Shown here: positions 63,258 to 64,000 of the stretch, in pieces | Position numbering within the stretch: the first letter of the stretch is position 1 | How the letters are laid out: every line of letters begins with the position of its first letter | NCBI GenBank assembly: GCA_963835165.1 | Contig: CAWIGD010000050.1 | Location: 42,508-106,507 of the forward strand | Length of the DNA stretch: 64,000 nucleotides | Direction of reading: 5' to 3' | Origin: VAZQ01 sp963835165 | Lineage (GTDB): Bacteria > Pseudomonadota > Alphaproteobacteria > Rhizobiales > Xanthobacteraceae | Program-made: the position numbers and the translations under genes | The notes under the pieces: generated by a model | What the model was told of the DNA's origin: nothing | Database searches by the model: none | Seen by the model: only the letters and a program-made list of their open reading frames with translations

Positions 63258-63938
63258 ATGATGGTGCACATCCCCAACGTGCTCACCGCCGAGCAGGTCG
63301 CGCGCTGCCGGGCGGTGATGGAGCACGCGGCCTGGGTCGATGGCCGCATCACCGCCGGGCATCAATCGGCGAAGGTGAAACACAACCTTCAGCTTCCCGA
63401 GACCGCGCCCGAAGCGCGCGAGCTCGGCGACATGGTGGTCCAGGCGCTCGGCCGCAATCCCCTGTTCGTGTCCGCCGTGCTGCCGAAGCAGGTCTTCCCC
63501 CCGCTGTTCAACCGCTACGACGCCGGCATGACCTTCGGCGCGCATGTCGACAACGCCATCCGCGGCTATCTCGACACCTCGCTGCAGATCCGCACCGATG
63601 TCTCGGCCACGCTTTTCATCTCTGCGCCGGAGGATTACGACGGCGGCGAGCTCACAGTCGAGGACACCTACGGGAAGCATTCGGTGAAGCTGCCCGCCGG
63701 CGACATGATCGTCTATCCCGGCACCAGCCTGCACAATGTCACGCCGATCACGCGCGGCTCGCGCATCGCCTCGTTCTTCTGGACACAGAGCCTGATCCGC
63801 GACGACACCAGGCGCGGGATGCTGTTCGATCTCGATATGGCGATCCGGCGGCTTGCCGGCGATCACCCCGAGCATCCGAGCGTGGTTTCGCTCACCTCGA
63901 TCTACCACAACCTGCTGCGGCAGTGGGCCGAGGTGTGA
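63258..63938 (+). CDS. PKHD-type Fe(II)/2-oxoglutarate dioxygenase (PiuC/YbiX)
   Basis: A 226-residue dioxygenase. The metal triad is H96 and D98 in GAHVDNAIRG and H159 in TSLHNVTPITRG, and the 2-oxoglutarate Arg is R169 in GSRIASFFW. ATG 63258 was chosen; GTG 63249 is in frame upstream. PiuC proteins are regularly next to TonB-dependent receptors and are iron-regulated, as here 79 bp after the receptor stop. The substrate is unknown; it may modify a siderophore or a component of uptake. Confidence 0.93.
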   Translation: MMVHIPNVLTAEQVARCRAVMEHAAWVDGRITAGHQSAKVKHNLQLPETAPEARELGDMVVQALGRNPLFVSAVLPKQVFPPLFNRYDAGMTFGAHVDNAIRGYLDTSLQIRTDVSATLFISAPEDYDGGELTVEDTYGKHSVKLPAGDMIVYPGTSLHNVTPITRGSRIASFFWTQSLIRDDTRRGMLFDLDMAIRRLAGDHPEHPSVVSLTSIYHNLLRQWAEV

Positions 63939-63955
63939 CAGGCGCCACAAAGAAG

Positions 63956-64000
63956 TGGAGCGGGCGAAGGGAATCGAACCCTCGTATGCAGCTTGGGAAG
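63956..64000 (-). tRNA. tRNA-Gly (CCC), 5' part outside window
   Basis: The 3' half of a tRNA is read on the minus strand: the anticodon loop TTCCCAA gives anticodon CCC, followed by the TpsiC arm GAGGGTTCGATTCCCTT and the acceptor strand CGCCCGC with discriminator T and encoded CCA. The CCC anticodon assigns it to glycine. The D arm and acceptor 5' strand lie beyond the right edge. Confidence 0.88.

Noticed and set aside
1..64000. CRISPR arrays, prophage or transposon genes
   Set aside because: No regularly spaced repeats and no integrase, transposase, capsid or Cas-like proteins were recognised.

Overview
The window looks like chromosomal DNA of a high-GC alphaproteobacterium of the order Hyphomicrobiales (Rhizobiales). 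The evidence is a separate F0 ATP-synthase operon with paired b and b' subunits, a cta/cox cytochrome c oxidase cluster followed by DUF983, SURF1, threonine synthase and an M16 processing peptidase, a plant-type glutamate-cysteine ligase, a class I lysyl-tRNA synthetase and an IalB-family protein. The genus cannot be settled from the sequence alone. No phage, transposase, CRISPR array or plasmid gene was seen.

Layout. 1-4.7 kb: an SSS-transporter hybrid histidine kinase and a convergent LuxR-type response regulator (CrbS/CrbR-like), then a frameshifted yjbQ. 5.5-8.1 kb: atpI-atpB-atpE-atpF'-atpF. 8.2-10.3 kb: a HAD protein with an altered catalytic motif, a lipoprotein and a GNAT acetyltransferase. 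10.3-21.4 kb: a minus-strand respiratory block running ctaC, ctaD (frameshifted), ctaB, coxF, ctaG, ctaE, a disulfide oxidoreductase, DUF983, SURF1, thrC and the M16 peptidase. 21.8-31.5 kb: ialB, tldD, a two-PAN-repeat secreted protein, a CPA2 antiporter, gshA, an acyl-CoA dehydrogenase with a cupin, and a frameshifted YeiH-type exporter. 32-36 kb: a coiled-coil PodJ-like membrane protein and a TauE plus TIGR02186 pair. 36.2-43.4 kb: the ligase-associated DNA repair set (PdeM phosphoesterase, Lhr helicase, MBL exonuclease, ATP-dependent ligase) with a TPR methyltransferase in the middle. 43.4-50.4 kb: small conserved proteins, DUF952-pyrD, an S24 regulator, a second TauE, lysK, a Flp pilin and a solute-binding protein.

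50.5-64 kb is the most interesting part. It is an iron-related block: exbB-exbD-tonB, a PepSY membrane protein, a TonB-dependent siderophore receptor, a PiuC-type dioxygenase and an AT-rich control region. Directly behind tonB, on the same strand and 19 bp away, sits a SecA that lacks the usual C-terminal zinc-binding tail, carries an in-frame palindromic insertion and differs at normally conserved C-terminal positions. It is followed by a 54-residue membrane protein, an SCO copper chaperone and an 891-residue TPR-methyltransferase. I read this as a possible accessory SecA, which needs a genome-level check.

Five genes (yjbQ, ctaD, yeiH, tonB and the receptor) are each split by a single-base frameshift, and a sixth (pdeM) may be split near its start. 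Because ctaD is normally important and otherwise well conserved here, base errors in a draft or metagenome assembly are the simplest explanation, but real decay cannot be excluded from one sequence. Two coding genes, secA and lhr, also carry in-frame nested palindromic insertions.
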